Assembly (NCBI GenBank): GCA_963793245.1
Contig: CAWBZG010000003.1
Coordinates: 1 to 64,000, forward strand
Direction: 5' to 3'
Source: CAXBBB01 sp963793245
GTDB taxonomy: Bacteria; Bacteroidota; Rhodothermia; Rhodothermales; BA12
DNA: 64,000 bases
In this document: piece after piece, positions 34,245 to 42,773 of the stretch
How positions within the stretch are numbered: position 1 is the stretch's first letter
Layout: every line of letters starts with the position of its first letter
Position numbers and translations under genes: made by a program
Notes under the pieces: model-generated
The model's input: the letters and a program-made list of their open reading frames with translations, nothing else
Database searches by the model: none
Told to the model about the DNA's origin: nothing

Positions 34245-35588
34245 CTACCGCTTGCTCACGATCACGCTCGTCCGTGCCACGCTACTGCCCACGCGCTGCA
34301 CGTCGACGAGGTACAATCCGGCTGGGAGGTTGCTCACGTCGAGTTGGCCTTCGGATTCGCACACGTCGATCCCGACTCGCTCGCGCCCCAGCACATCCGA
34401 CACGACGACGCGGCTGCATCCGCTCGCACGGGGAAGACGGATGCGCACGAGGTCAGACGCCGGATTGGGATAGATCGCTACTCCGCCGCTTGTCGAGAGG
34501 GCGCGCGCGCTGGATGTCGTCCGCGTTTGTCCCAGAGCCGATGCAGCGGGCAGCAGCGCGCCGTCGTCGTCGAATAGCGCCAGGTTCTCCCACGCCGACC
34601 CGAACGTCGGAGCAGCGACCCAGTCGGGCGCCCAGTAGCACACGCCACGTCCACGCTCGCCCGGCAGGTCGGCGACGGTCGAAACGACGCGCGACAGAAA
34701 GGCTGCCTGCCCGTCGCGCGTCGCGGGGAAACCGTCTTGGACGTGACCGGGCAACCCGACGATGTTGTTGGTGTCGTCGAACCAATCCAACGTCCACGGA
34801 TAGGCGGTTTCGGCGATGAAAACGGGTATGCCGTAGCGCCCCTGAGCATCGCCGACGGTCGACTCGAATTCGTCCAGCGAGCCGTGCCACCACGGGTAAT
34901 ACGACAGGCCGATCACGTCGAACGCCACGCCCTCGTCGCGCACGTGATCGAACCACCAACGCACGGTCGCTGGATCGCCGCCGTCGTGGATGTGCAGCAC
35001 GATTTCGGAGTTGGGCGATGCGGCACGCACGCCGTCGATTCCGCTAGTCAGCAGCCCGGCCAGTCGTTGCCACTGTGTCGGCGTATCGAACGCGCCGCCG
35101 ACGCGTCCGATCGGCCAGAGCATACCGCCTGTCGTCTCGTTGCCAACCTGAACCATCGTTGGCGTCGTTCCCTGGTCGACGAACGCCTGGACGACACGCT
35201 GGGAATAGTGCCACACGCTGTCGCGCAGGACATCGTAGGTCAGCGATCTCCAGGCGCGCGGCGTCTCTTGATCCGACGGGTCGGCCCACGTGTCGGAGTA
35301 GTGCAGGTCGAGGATGAGCGACAGGCCCAGCGCGTCGGCCCGGCGAGCGAGGGTGAGGACGGCGGGCAGGCTGTCGCTCAGAACGGTTGGCGAGTGGAAG
35401 AGCCGGAGGCGGACGCTGTTGACTCCAGCATCGCGCAGCCGGGCCAGTGGGTCGTCTTGAACAAACGCGCCGCCGCGCTCCACGTCGTCTAGAAACGAAG
35501 CGTCGGCGCAGCGCAGGAAGTCCGACGGCTGAGCGGATACGTGAGCCGTAGCGCAGAGCAGCAGAACGAGAACGGCGAGGTACTTCAT
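34245..35588 (-). CDS. Secreted GH53 endo-beta-1,4-galactanase with T9SS sorting domain
   Basis: A 447-residue glycoside hydrolase of family 53, which cuts beta-1,4-galactan chains of pectin side chains. Signal peptide residues 1-20. The acid/base Glu151 is in VQVGNETTGGMLWP and the nucleophile Glu260 in VFIAETAYPW; GVNSVRLRLFH and LHYSDTWADP are family motifs. The last ~80 residues are a Por/T9SS sorting domain (VAIYPNPASDLVRIRLP ... LPAGLYLVDVQ), so the enzyme is exported to the cell surface by the type IX system. ATG at 35588; the frame is open another 90 codons upstream with no conservation. Divergent from the TPR gene. Confidence 0.9.
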   Translation of the reverse strand: MKYLAVLVLLLCATAHVSAQPSDFLRCADASFLDDVERGGAFVQDDPLARLRDAGVNSVRLRLFHSPTVLSDSLPAVLTLARRADALGLSLILDLHYSDTWADPSDQETPRAWRSLTYDVLRDSVWHYSQRVVQAFVDQGTTPTMVQVGNETTGGMLWPIGRVGGAFDTPTQWQRLAGLLTSGIDGVRAASPNSEIVLHIHDGGDPATVRWWFDHVRDEGVAFDVIGLSYYPWWHGSLDEFESTVGDAQGRYGIPVFIAETAYPWTLDWFDDTNNIVGLPGHVQDGFPATRDGQAAFLSRVVSTVADLPGERGRGVCYWAPDWVAAPTFGSAWENLALFDDDGALLPAASALGQTRTTSSARALSTSGGVAIYPNPASDLVRIRLPRASGCSRVVVSDVLGRERVGIDVCESEGQLDVSNLPAGLYLVDVQRVGSSVARTSVIVSKR

Positions 35589-35856
35589 GTCGCAGACAAC
35601 TGCGCACAGGGGCTGTCCGTTCGGCCTGCCCTCGTTCGTTACGCCCCATCTACCCCACTCGGTCTGCAAGCCGAGGGTTCGTCTGCTATCCGGCAGTTGG
35701 TCTCCTGTCGGCGTGGGAGCGGGGAAGGGAAGCGCCGAGAGTAGCAAGGTCGAGCGCTTCGGTACGGCAGCAGGGAGGCGCGCCGCTCCAGCCCTCCGTG
35801 GGCACAGACCGACTCGGACCTTATCTTTTTGGCACTCTTTCGTGCTTTTTTGCCCC

Positions 35857-37794
35857 ATGCAGCGCTATATCACCTCCCGACTTTTTGCCGCGATTGCGGT
35901 CATCGCTTTTCTGCTGAGTGCGGATCTCTCCCACGCACAGGTCGAATACGAAGCGACGTTGCTCTACCGCGAGAAGAAGTTGCTTCGAAGCGAGCGCTCG
36001 GTAGTCGCGACCTTGTCGGATGGTCAGGGCAATCCCGCGCCGTCACCGGCTGCCTTCCGTGACACACCGTTTCTCTACTTCACGTACCGTCCCGAAGGCG
36101 ACTGGCAATTCGAGGAGAAGGACGTCGTAGAAGGGCTTCCGCTCATCAAAATTGAACAGGGTGGCCGGGTCGTGCGGGCTGCTGAGTTGACTCCCGCGAG
36201 TCGGACCAAGACGTTCGACTACGTGATTGCCGCGTTTCCGCGTTCTGAAATCGACGTATACAGCTCGATGCAGATCAGCTCGGAACTGGAAGCGGCGCCC
36301 CGTCCGCTCACCTTTGGAGAAGCGTTCTATCCAGGCTATGCTCGTTCGCTGGCCGCCTACGAAGCCGGTGAATCATCCGCCGAATCGGACCCCTTCGGCG
36401 CACTCTCTTCTCTCCTCCCGTTCGCAACAGCTAAGGATTCGGTCCGTGTGTTCTCATTCTTTGCCGATGCGGAGCGGTTGCTGCACGAGGTCGCCCGCCG
36501 TCCGGTCGAGACGCGGCAGAACACTCTGGCGACGCTTCAGGCGCTATTGACCGGCGATGCCATCGACGCGGACTTGCTCGAGGAAGCGCAGCAGGCCCAG
36601 GCGCGCCTTGCGGCTCTGCGCGACAGCTTGGACGATTACCTCTCGCTGGCAGGGCCGAATCCGTCCCAACTCGCCGAGCGTCTCGATGCGCTGGAAACCG
36701 CGCTGTCGGCCAACCGCACCCAGGCCGCAGATCGGTACCGGGCGTCGCGCCTCGGGTACTTCGAGACCGGCTCGTACGAGGACTTCAAGTTTCGCACGTT
36801 CATCGACGTTTTGGCTCGGCTGCTGCTCTACCGCGAGACGGCCTTGGCACCAGCCTCGTCGCTCGATTCCATCGACGTGTCCGTCTTGGATCGGATGACC
36901 GAAGGCCGACGCTTGCTGGACGATTTGGGCTGGCTCGCTGAGTTCACCGAAGTCACCCAGTTGCTCAGCGATCAGGTCCGCGACGACCAGACGCTGCTCG
37001 GGCGCGATGCGCTCATCAACCTGTGGAATCAGCGCGAGGCCGAGCGTCAGCCTTACTACTACCTCTTCAAGGCGTTTGGAGCGCAGGCCGAGGGCGATGT
37101 CAGCGCAGCCGTCGAGAACTTCGAGCGCGCCCTCGCCAAGACGACCGATCGCGAGATGCTCGACAACCTGCAGCTTTGGCTGATCGCGTTCGACCTCGCC
37201 GGACGATCTGCGCCCCAAGAAGCGCTGGCACTGGTCAACGAAGGCATCCGCCTCGAAAACAGCGGCGATTTGGTAGCCGCTCGCGACCAGTTCGTCCGCG
37301 CGACGCGGCTGTTCTCGACATTCACTCCGGCGTACTACCACCTCGGGCGCGTCACGATGCGCAAAGACCGCAACGCATTCGCCGCGCGCACCTACTTCGA
37401 CCGCGCGCTCGAAGAAGACCCGACCTACGTGGCGCCTCGCCTTTCGGACATCACGTTTCACGTCGACGAGGGCGAGTACGAGTTGGCGCTCGAAAAGCTA
37501 GATCTCGCCCTCGCCCAGCGCGACCTGTGGTTCTACCACTATTTGCGCGCACAGACGCTGCACCAGATGGACCGCAACGAAGAGGCGCTTGAGGTGATTG
37601 AGCAGCGCGCGAAGCCACTCGTGTCGCTCAGCTTCGACCAGTTCATACTCTTGGGCGACATCTCCAAAGCGCAGGACGATCGGGACGCAGCGCGCGATTT
37701 CTACCGCGACGCCGGGCGCTTACGCCCCGAGAGTGCTGTTTTCAACCAACGGATGCAAGCACTCTACGCGGACGACGACGAAGAGGAGGAGTGA
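35857..37794 (+). CDS. Secreted TPR protein
   Basis: A 645-residue protein with a signal peptide (residues 1-27, ending SHAQ) and, after an N-terminal mixed domain (VEYEATLLYREKKLL, residues 28-200), predominantly helical repeats: RYRASRLGYFETGSYEDF, DNLQLWLIAFDLAGR, and the clearer TPR units around AARDQFVRATRLFSTFTPAYYHLG and YELALEKLDLALAQRD. TPRs scaffold protein complexes, here in the periplasm or cell surface. ATG at 35857 starts the signal peptide. The nitrilase gene begins 3 bases later, preceded by GAGGAG inside this gene's end, so the two are co-transcribed. Confidence 0.82.
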   Translation: MQRYITSRLFAAIAVIAFLLSADLSHAQVEYEATLLYREKKLLRSERSVVATLSDGQGNPAPSPAAFRDTPFLYFTYRPEGDWQFEEKDVVEGLPLIKIEQGGRVVRAAELTPASRTKTFDYVIAAFPRSEIDVYSSMQISSELEAAPRPLTFGEAFYPGYARSLAAYEAGESSAESDPFGALSSLLPFATAKDSVRVFSFFADAERLLHEVARRPVETRQNTLATLQALLTGDAIDADLLEEAQQAQARLAALRDSLDDYLSLAGPNPSQLAERLDALETALSANRTQAADRYRASRLGYFETGSYEDFKFRTFIDVLARLLLYRETALAPASSLDSIDVSVLDRMTEGRRLLDDLGWLAEFTEVTQLLSDQVRDDQTLLGRDALINLWNQREAERQPYYYLFKAFGAQAEGDVSAAVENFERALAKTTDREMLDNLQLWLIAFDLAGRSAPQEALALVNEGIRLENSGDLVAARDQFVRATRLFSTFTPAYYHLGRVTMRKDRNAFAARTYFDRALEEDPTYVAPRLSDITFHVDEGEYELALEKLDLALAQRDLWFYHYLRAQTLHQMDRNEEALEVIEQRAKPLVSLSFDQFILLGDISKAQDDRDAARDFYRDAGRLRPESAVFNQRMQALYADDDEEEE

Positions 37795-37797
37795 TAG

Positions 37798-38607
37798 ATG
37801 CGCGTAGCCGCCGCTCAGATCGACTGCGTTCCCGGCAGCGTGTCGGCTAACCTCGACGCTATGGTGCGGGAGGTCGAGAAAGCCGCTCGCGAGGGCTGTG
37901 ACCTCGTCGTCTTTCCCGAACTGGCCGACGTGGGGTACGACTTGCCGCTCGCCGTACAGCACGCGTCGGACTGGCAGTCCGAGCCGGTAGGACGGCTGCG
38001 CGAAGCCGCGCAACAGCAGAACATCGCCATCGTCGCCGGGGTGTCGGAGCGGGAGGGAGAGAGCGTCTACAACTCCGCCGCCGTGATCGACTCGGACGGC
38101 GAACTAGCGGACAGCTATCGCAAACTCCACCTGTTCTCACCGCTCCCCGCCGACGAACCTCGCTTTTTCGCGCCCGGAGACGCGCGGGGCGCTGTCTATC
38201 TAAACGGCTGGCGCGTGGGCATCGCCATCTGCTACGATCTACGCTTTCCCGAGTCCTTCCGCGATCTGTCGTCTGATCCTGCCGACCTGCTGATCGTCTG
38301 CTCGGCGTGGCCTGCCGTCCGCGCGGCGCATTGGAAGACCTTGCTGGCTGCGCGTGCGATTGAGAACCAAGCGTACGTCGTCGCTGCCAACCGCGTCGGC
38401 ACTGACGCCGGTCTGACGTTTGCGGGATCAAGTCTGATCGCATCGCCCACCGGCGAGATGCTCGCCCAAGCCGACGATTGCGCCGAGACGCTGATCCATG
38501 CCGACATCAGCCGCGATGCACTCCGCCGAGCGCGTGCGGCTATTCCCGTCCACCGCGACGCGCGACCGGACGCGTACCAAAACAAAAACGCCTCGCCACA
38601 AACGTGA
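37798..38607 (+). CDS. Carbon-nitrogen hydrolase (omega-amidase/nitrilase family)
   Basis: A 269-residue nitrilase-superfamily hydrolase with the catalytic triad Glu41 (VVFPELADVGY), Lys109 (SYRKLHLF) and Cys145 (ICYDLRFPE). The surrounding motifs match NIT2/omega-amidase-type enzymes that hydrolyse alpha-keto acid amides or similar small amides. It starts 3 bases after the TPR gene, with GGAGG just upstream, one of the few clear Shine-Dalgarno sequences in the window. Its last codons overlap the terminator of the convergent tRNA gene. Confidence 0.88.
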   Translation: MRVAAAQIDCVPGSVSANLDAMVREVEKAAREGCDLVVFPELADVGYDLPLAVQHASDWQSEPVGRLREAAQQQNIAIVAGVSEREGESVYNSAAVIDSDGELADSYRKLHLFSPLPADEPRFFAPGDARGAVYLNGWRVGIAICYDLRFPESFRDLSSDPADLLIVCSAWPAVRAAHWKTLLAARAIENQAYVVAANRVGTDAGLTFAGSSLIASPTGEMLAQADDCAETLIHADISRDALRRARAAIPVHRDARPDAYQNKNASPQT

Positions 38608-38614
38608 CGAGGCG
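38579..38614 (-). terminator. Intrinsic terminator of tRNA-Gln
   Basis: On the minus strand: CGCCTCG / CGAGGCG stem with a 12-base loop, then TTTTTGTTTT. It lies 7 bases after the 3' end of the tRNA and overlaps the last seven codons and stop of the convergent amidase gene, so coding and terminator functions share the same DNA. Confidence 0.85.
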
Positions 38615-38621
38615 CGTGGGC

Positions 38622-38693
38622 TGCCCGGGGAGGACTCGAACCTCCAACCCCCAGATCCAGAAACTGGTGCTCTGCCAATTAAGCTACCGGGCA
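38622..38693 (-). tRNA. tRNA-Gln (anticodon CTG)
   Basis: A 72-base cloverleaf on the minus strand. Acceptor stem TGCCCGG/CCGGGCA pairs fully, the T arm is GGAGG-TTCGAGT-CCTCC, the D arm GCTTAATTGGCAGAGC, and the anticodon loop TTCTGGA reads CTG (decodes CAG). CCA is not encoded. A promoter candidate lies upstream at 38705-38736 and an intrinsic terminator follows. In a GC-rich genome CAG is the common Gln codon, consistent with this anticodon. Confidence 0.95.
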
Positions 38694-38704
38694 AGGCAGG
38701 ACGG

Positions 38705-38736
38705 CTAAACTACACCGATCTACGCGGAGGCGTCAA
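38705..38736 (-). promoter_or_regulatory. Candidate promoter of tRNA-Gln
   Basis: Minus strand: TTG (38734-38736) separated by 21 bases from TAGTTTAG (38705-38712), one mismatch from TAnnTTTG. It lies 12 bases upstream of the mature tRNA, as expected. It overlaps the 3' end of the plsC region. Confidence 0.5.
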
Positions 38737-38777
38737 GACGGGACATGGGCTTTGCATCTTCTTCGACGCCTGCCACC

Positions 38778-39569
38778 TCAATGGCGGGCGCATCGGCGTC
38801 GAGGAGCGGCAGTGTCTTCGCCCAACACGTCGGCGAGGGGAACGCCGCGCCACTCGGCCAACTGCTCGCCCACGATCCGGCGGACGCGTTGGCGCAACTC
38901 GGGGGCGTCCGCCGAGGTGAGGCCGTCGGTCGAGATCGGGTCGAGCACGCGCAGGCGGATGGCGTCGGCGACGCCGAACTTCCAGTCGTTCTTGGGTAGT
39001 GCGTCGCGCGTGCCGTCGACGGCGAGGGGGAGGATGGGGACGCCGTTTTCGATGGCCAAGCGAAACGGCCCGTCGGCCCAACGGAGCAGGACGCCGTCTT
39101 TACTGCGCGTGCCTTCGGGGAAGAACATGACCGAGCACTTTTGCTTGAGATACCACGTCGCACGTGTGAGCACGTTGGCGCGGCTCTTGGTGTCGCGGCG
39201 GTCGACCGGGATGTCTCCGGCCCACGTCATCAGCCAGCCGACGACCGGCATGTCGAACAGGCTCTTCTTGCCGACCCACTTCATCTCCCACGGCAGGCGG
39301 CTGATCAGCGGGATGTCAGCATTCGACAGGTGGTTGCTGACCACGACGTACGGCAACCGCGGATCGGCGACCGAGTCCTCGTTCTCGACGGTGATGTCCC
39401 ACGCCGGGTTGACGTACGTCATCGACACGCCCAGCCTCCGAAACCATCGCCCTGTTCGGTAGCGGACGGGATCGCGGTCGAACAGCCGGATCAGGCCCAG
39501 CAGCGGCACCCACACGACGATGAGCAGGATCATGCAGATCCAGGTGAAGGCGGACGAGAGAGCGCGCAT
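38778..39569 (-). CDS. plsC: 1-acyl-sn-glycerol-3-phosphate acyltransferase
   Basis: An acyltransferase that makes phosphatidic acid at the inner membrane. It has an N-terminal membrane helix (MRALSSAFTWICMILLIVVW), the NHLSNAD motif (HX4D) and FFPEGTRSKDG (motif III). ATG at 39569 is chosen; 24 further codons are open upstream. The reading frame ends at 38778 with a short basic tail (PRRRCARH). In the neighbouring frame, from the same place to 38720, the sequence reads like natural protein (LLDADAPAIEVAGVEED). A one-base error near 38805 may therefore have cut about 20 residues off; the catalytic domain is unaffected. Confidence 0.88.
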   Translation of the reverse strand: MRALSSAFTWICMILLIVVWVPLLGLIRLFDRDPVRYRTGRWFRRLGVSMTYVNPAWDITVENEDSVADPRLPYVVVSNHLSNADIPLISRLPWEMKWVGKKSLFDMPVVGWLMTWAGDIPVDRRDTKSRANVLTRATWYLKQKCSVMFFPEGTRSKDGVLLRWADGPFRLAIENGVPILPLAVDGTRDALPKNDWKFGVADAIRLRVLDPISTDGLTSADAPELRQRVRRIVGEQLAEWRGVPLADVLGEDTAAPRRRCARH

Positions 39570-39689
39570 GGCATCGGGGTCAGGTCGGCGCGATGCTACG
39601 GCGCGGCTACGGAAGCGGTTCGGCCCACGCAGCATCCCCATTCCGACGCGCGGGCTGTCGATATTGCGATTCGCTCACTCCCTACCGAT

Positions 39690-40091
39690 ATGACGCTCGC
39701 CCTCATCGCCCACGACGGCAAGAAAGACGAGATGCTCGCCTTCGCCCAGGCCCACCGCGACGCGCTCGCCCTCTTCGCGCTCGTCGCTACGAACACGACC
39801 GGCTCACTCATCGGCGACGCGACGGGGTTGGACGTCGAGCGGCTGCTCAGCGGACCCTACGGCGGCGACGTCCAGATTGCCGCGCGTGTGGCCGTCGGCG
39901 ACATAGCGGGCGTCTTTTTCTTCGTCGACCCGATGGATAAGCATCCGCACGATCCCGACATCCAGACGCTGCTGCGCACCTGCAACGTCCACGACGTGCC
40001 GTTGGCGACCAACCCGGCGACGGCGGGCTTTCTGCTGCGCGGCTTGGTGCTCGAAAAAGGCGGCATCAGCGACCGAGGGTGGCAGGCGTAA
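39690..40091 (+). CDS. mgsA: Methylglyoxal synthase
   Basis: A 133-residue methylglyoxal synthase, turning dihydroxyacetone phosphate into methylglyoxal and phosphate, a bypass that relieves sugar-phosphate stress. Key motifs: MTLALIAHDGKKDEM, NTTGSLI, and GPYGGDVQIAA with catalytic Asp60; C-terminal VPLATNPATAGFLL binds phosphate. ATG at 39690 begins exactly at the conserved N-terminus. Followed at 28 bases by an isomerase gene. Confidence 0.95.
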   Translation: MTLALIAHDGKKDEMLAFAQAHRDALALFALVATNTTGSLIGDATGLDVERLLSGPYGGDVQIAARVAVGDIAGVFFFVDPMDKHPHDPDIQTLLRTCNVHDVPLATNPATAGFLLRGLVLEKGGISDRGWQA

Positions 40092-40119
40092 TATCCTCCG
40101 CCATCTGCCCCTGATTCCG

Positions 40120-40467
40120 ATGCCCCACTTCGTTCTCCACTGCTCGGCCTCTCTGCTGGACCGCTACTCGAAGCCGGACGTCCTAGACGCCGTCCGCGGC
40201 GCTGCCCAGAACAGCGCGCTCTTTTCTCCGCGCGACATCAAGGTGCGCGTGCTCTCCTTCGCCTCCGACGACTCGCTGATGCACGAGGACGCCGAGTTCA
40301 TCCACGCTTTCGGTTACCTCAAAGCAGGCCGAACGGATGCGGAAAAGGCCGGCCTGTCGCGCTCCGTCGTTCGAGCGCTCGCCGATTTGATGCCGGACGT
40401 ACCCATCGTATCGACCAACCTGCTGGAGTTCGACGATGCGTCGTACGTCAACCGGGGCATGCTGTAA
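40120..40467 (+). CDS. 5-carboxymethyl-2-hydroxymuconate isomerase family protein
   Basis: A 115-residue protein of the CHMI family (tautomerase superfamily). It starts MPHFVLHCSASLL, so Pro1 after Met removal can serve as the catalytic base as in HpaF/CHMI, which isomerises a homoprotocatechuate breakdown product. Length matches. No other homoprotocatechuate genes are in the window, so the real substrate may differ. Same strand as mgsA, 28 bases apart. Confidence 0.78.
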   Translation: MPHFVLHCSASLLDRYSKPDVLDAVRGAAQNSALFSPRDIKVRVLSFASDDSLMHEDAEFIHAFGYLKAGRTDAEKAGLSRSVVRALADLMPDVPIVSTNLLEFDDASYVNRGML

Positions 40468-40520
40468 CTGGATTCGGCATGCTCTGCGCACTAGCTTGGG
40501 CACAACTCACCCCCGCCACC

Positions 40521-41361
40521 ATGCGCCGACTCCTCTCGCTCCTCGCCCTCGCCTTTGCGCTTCCCGCCTCGGCACAGACGACTTCTCAAGAGTGGTTTCG
40601 GCCACAGGTCGCGTTCACCTGGCCGCAGCCGTTCGAGCACGTGCCGCAGACGTTTGAGGCGCAGGCCGTGCGGTTTACGAATCCGGGCGGATTCAGTCCT
40701 TTCGTCGGTCGACGTGTTCGCCCACTCGTCCACATCATCGCCGGACGGATTCAATGACACCCTCGTCGTTTCCATTCATCCGCCGGACGCCAACGGATAC
40801 CCAGGAGATGCGGTGGCCGAGGAGCGGTTCGAACTGGCCGAGATTGTCCCGAGTGCATTTACGACGCTTCCACTAAACGTCGATCCCACCCTAGTACAGG
40901 GCGATTTTTGGGTGTCGTTCGAACTGAAAGCCGCCGGGCAGCCGGACCGACTCGTGCTCGTCAGTGGTGGAGCCGACGAACCGGCGCTCGACCGGGCGGC
41001 TGTGCGTGTGACGGGCGACGGGTGGCAACTGATGCGCGAGACGCAGTTTGGCAAGGAGTACAACTACCACGTCCGCGCCAACTTCAGCAGTCTCACGGCA
41101 ACCGACGACCAGGCCAACACGTCCGGTTTCCGCATCGCGCAGGCGTCGCCGCAGCCTGCATCGGATTTTGTCCGCGTGCGCGTCGAAGGCGTTTCGGCGG
41201 TGGGCACGCTCGAACTCTTCGACCTGCTCGGACGCCGCGTGATCGCGCAGGCGCTGACGACCGACGCCACGCTTGATACGTCCAGCTTGCCGACGGGCGT
41301 CTACGTGTTGCGCGCGACTTCGCAGTCCGCCATCGCGACGCGGACGTTGGTCGTGCAGTAA
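40521..41361 (+). pseudogene. Secreted T9SS cargo protein, frameshifted
   Basis: A secreted protein of about 280 residues with a signal peptide (MRRLLSLLALAFALPASAQ) and a C-terminal T9SS sorting domain (IAQASPQPASDFVRVRV ... LFDLLGRRV ... LPTGVYVLRATS). The first frame runs to 40757, the real continuation is in the frame that ends at 41361. They join in GGGCGGATT (40685-40690): one extra base changes DSVLSSVDVF to FSPFVGRRV. No catalytic domain is recognisable; the middle part (SIHPPDANGYPGDAVAEERF) looks like a small beta-rich adhesive domain. Probably exported to the cell surface by the same system as the galactanase. Confidence 0.68.
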
Positions 41362-41447
41362 CGCAACGCGGACACGTCGCGAGTGTATTGGGCGGATCGG
41401 ATCGACGGGGCGGCGGGTTAGACCGGTCTCCCTCACACCCGCACCCT

Positions 41448-42767
41448 ATGGACCGCGCCTCGATTCAGGAACGCTTCGGAATCCTCGGCGACTCGCCCGC
41501 GCTGCACCGCGTCATCGACCGCATCCGGCAGGTCGCGCGGACGGATATTGCCGTTTTGGTGCAGGGAGAGAGCGGTGTGGGCAAGGAACTCGTCGCCCAG
41601 GCGATCCACTCCATCGGTCCGCGTAAGCACAAGCCCATCGTCACGGTCAACTGCGGCGCGATCCCCGAGGGGTTGATCGAGAGCGAACTGTTCGGTGCCG
41701 AAAAGGGGGCATACACCGGATCGGTCGAGCGGCGGACGGGCTACTTCGAACAGGCCGACGGCGGGACGATCTTTCTGGACGAGATCGGCGAGATGCCGCT
41801 GCAAGCGCAGGTCCGGCTGCTCCGCGTGCTCGAAACCGGCACGTTCACGCGCGTCGGCGCCTCGTCCGAGCAGCAGGTCGACGTGCGCGTCGTCGCGGCT
41901 ACGAATCGGGATCTGGCTCAGGAAGTCCAGCGCGGGCGCTTTCGCGAAGATCTGTACTACCGCCTCGCCACGATCCTGATCGACATCCCACCGCTGCGCG
42001 AGCGTCCGGGCGACGTGGGCTTGCTCTTTCGCCACTTCCTCCACCAGTTCGTCCAGCGCTACGACGCCGGTCGACGCGAACTAGGCGACGACGCTCTCAA
42101 GCTGCTGGCCGGTTACGCGTGGCCGGGCAACGTGCGCGAGTTACGCAACGTCGCCGAGCAGTGCATCGTGCTCCATCCGCAGACCGAGATCACGGCAGAC
42201 AGCGTGCGTCCGTTCTTGCGCAGCATCCAGACGCCTGCACCGCGCAACCTGCTTCCGGCCCGCATCGAACCCGAGCGCGCTGGAAACGCGTCGTCGGACG
42301 ATCGGGAGCGCGAGTTGCTCTACCGCGCCCTGCTCGAACTGCGGATGGACGTGCGCGATCTCAAGGAGCAGATGGCGAACCTCGTCGGTGGACTCAACCT
42401 GACGCGCGAGGATTTCGAGCGGTTCAGCAAGACGCCGCGAGGCAACGGCTTCGTCATCGTCCGCGACGATCCGCCGTTCACCTCTTCGAGCTACGACACG
42501 TCGCTTTCGTCCGAACTGCCCGACGAGGACGAGGTCGAAGACGCGCCCTACACGTTCACCGAGTCGAGCCAAGCGCCGCCCCAGCCGGAGCCAGAGCCGA
42601 GCGAGCAGCCCGTTCGTCCGCTGGAAGAGGTCGAGCGCGAGTTGATCGTCGACGCGCTGGCTCGTTTCGACGGCAACCGCCGCGAGAGCGCCAACGCGCT
42701 GGGCATTTCGGAGCGGACGCTCTACCGCAAGATCCGAGAACTCGAAGCGCGCGGAATCGAGGTGTAG
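41448..42767 (+). CDS. Sigma-54-dependent activator (AAA+, Fis-type HTH) without receiver domain
   Basis: A 439-residue sigma-54 activator. The AAA+ domain fills residues about 8-240: Walker A GESGVGKE (residues 40-47), the sigma-contact loop as GAYTGS instead of GAFTGA, and Walker [14 protein letters not shown] long acidic, Pro/Glu-rich linker (about residues 300-395) leads to a C-terminal Fis helix-turn-helix ([35 protein letters not shown]). There is no receiver or PAS domain, so activity is not controlled by phosphorylation. Fis-type HTH binds upstream sites of genes using sigma-54. It is followed, convergently, by the histidine kinase, which is therefore not its partner by position. ATG at 41448. 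Confidence 0.9.
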   Translation: MDRASIQERFGILGDSPALHRVIDRIRQVARTDIAVLVQGESGVGKELVAQAIHSIGPRKHKPIVTVNCGAIPEGLIESELFGAEKGAYTGSVERRTGYFEQADGGTIFLDEIGEMPLQAQVRLLRVLETGTFTRVGASSEQQVDVRVVAATNRDLAQEVQRGRFREDLYYRLATILIDIPPLRERPGDVGLLFRHFLHQFVQRYDAGRRELGDDALKLLAGYAWPGNVRELRNVAEQCIVLHPQTEITADSVRPFLRSIQTPAPRNLLPARIEPERAGNASSDDRERELLYRALLELRMDVRDLKEQMANLVGGLNLTREDFERFSKTPRGNGFVIVRDDPPFTSSSYDTSLSSELPDEDEVEDAPYTFTESSQAPPQPEPEPSEQPVRPLEEVERELIVDALARFDGNRRESANALGISERTLYRKIRELEARGIEV

Positions 42768-42773
42768 CGGTCC

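Noticed and set aside
36544..37461. 305-residue minus-strand frame opposite the TPR gene
   Set aside because: Shadow of a repeat-rich gene; no start context or motif.
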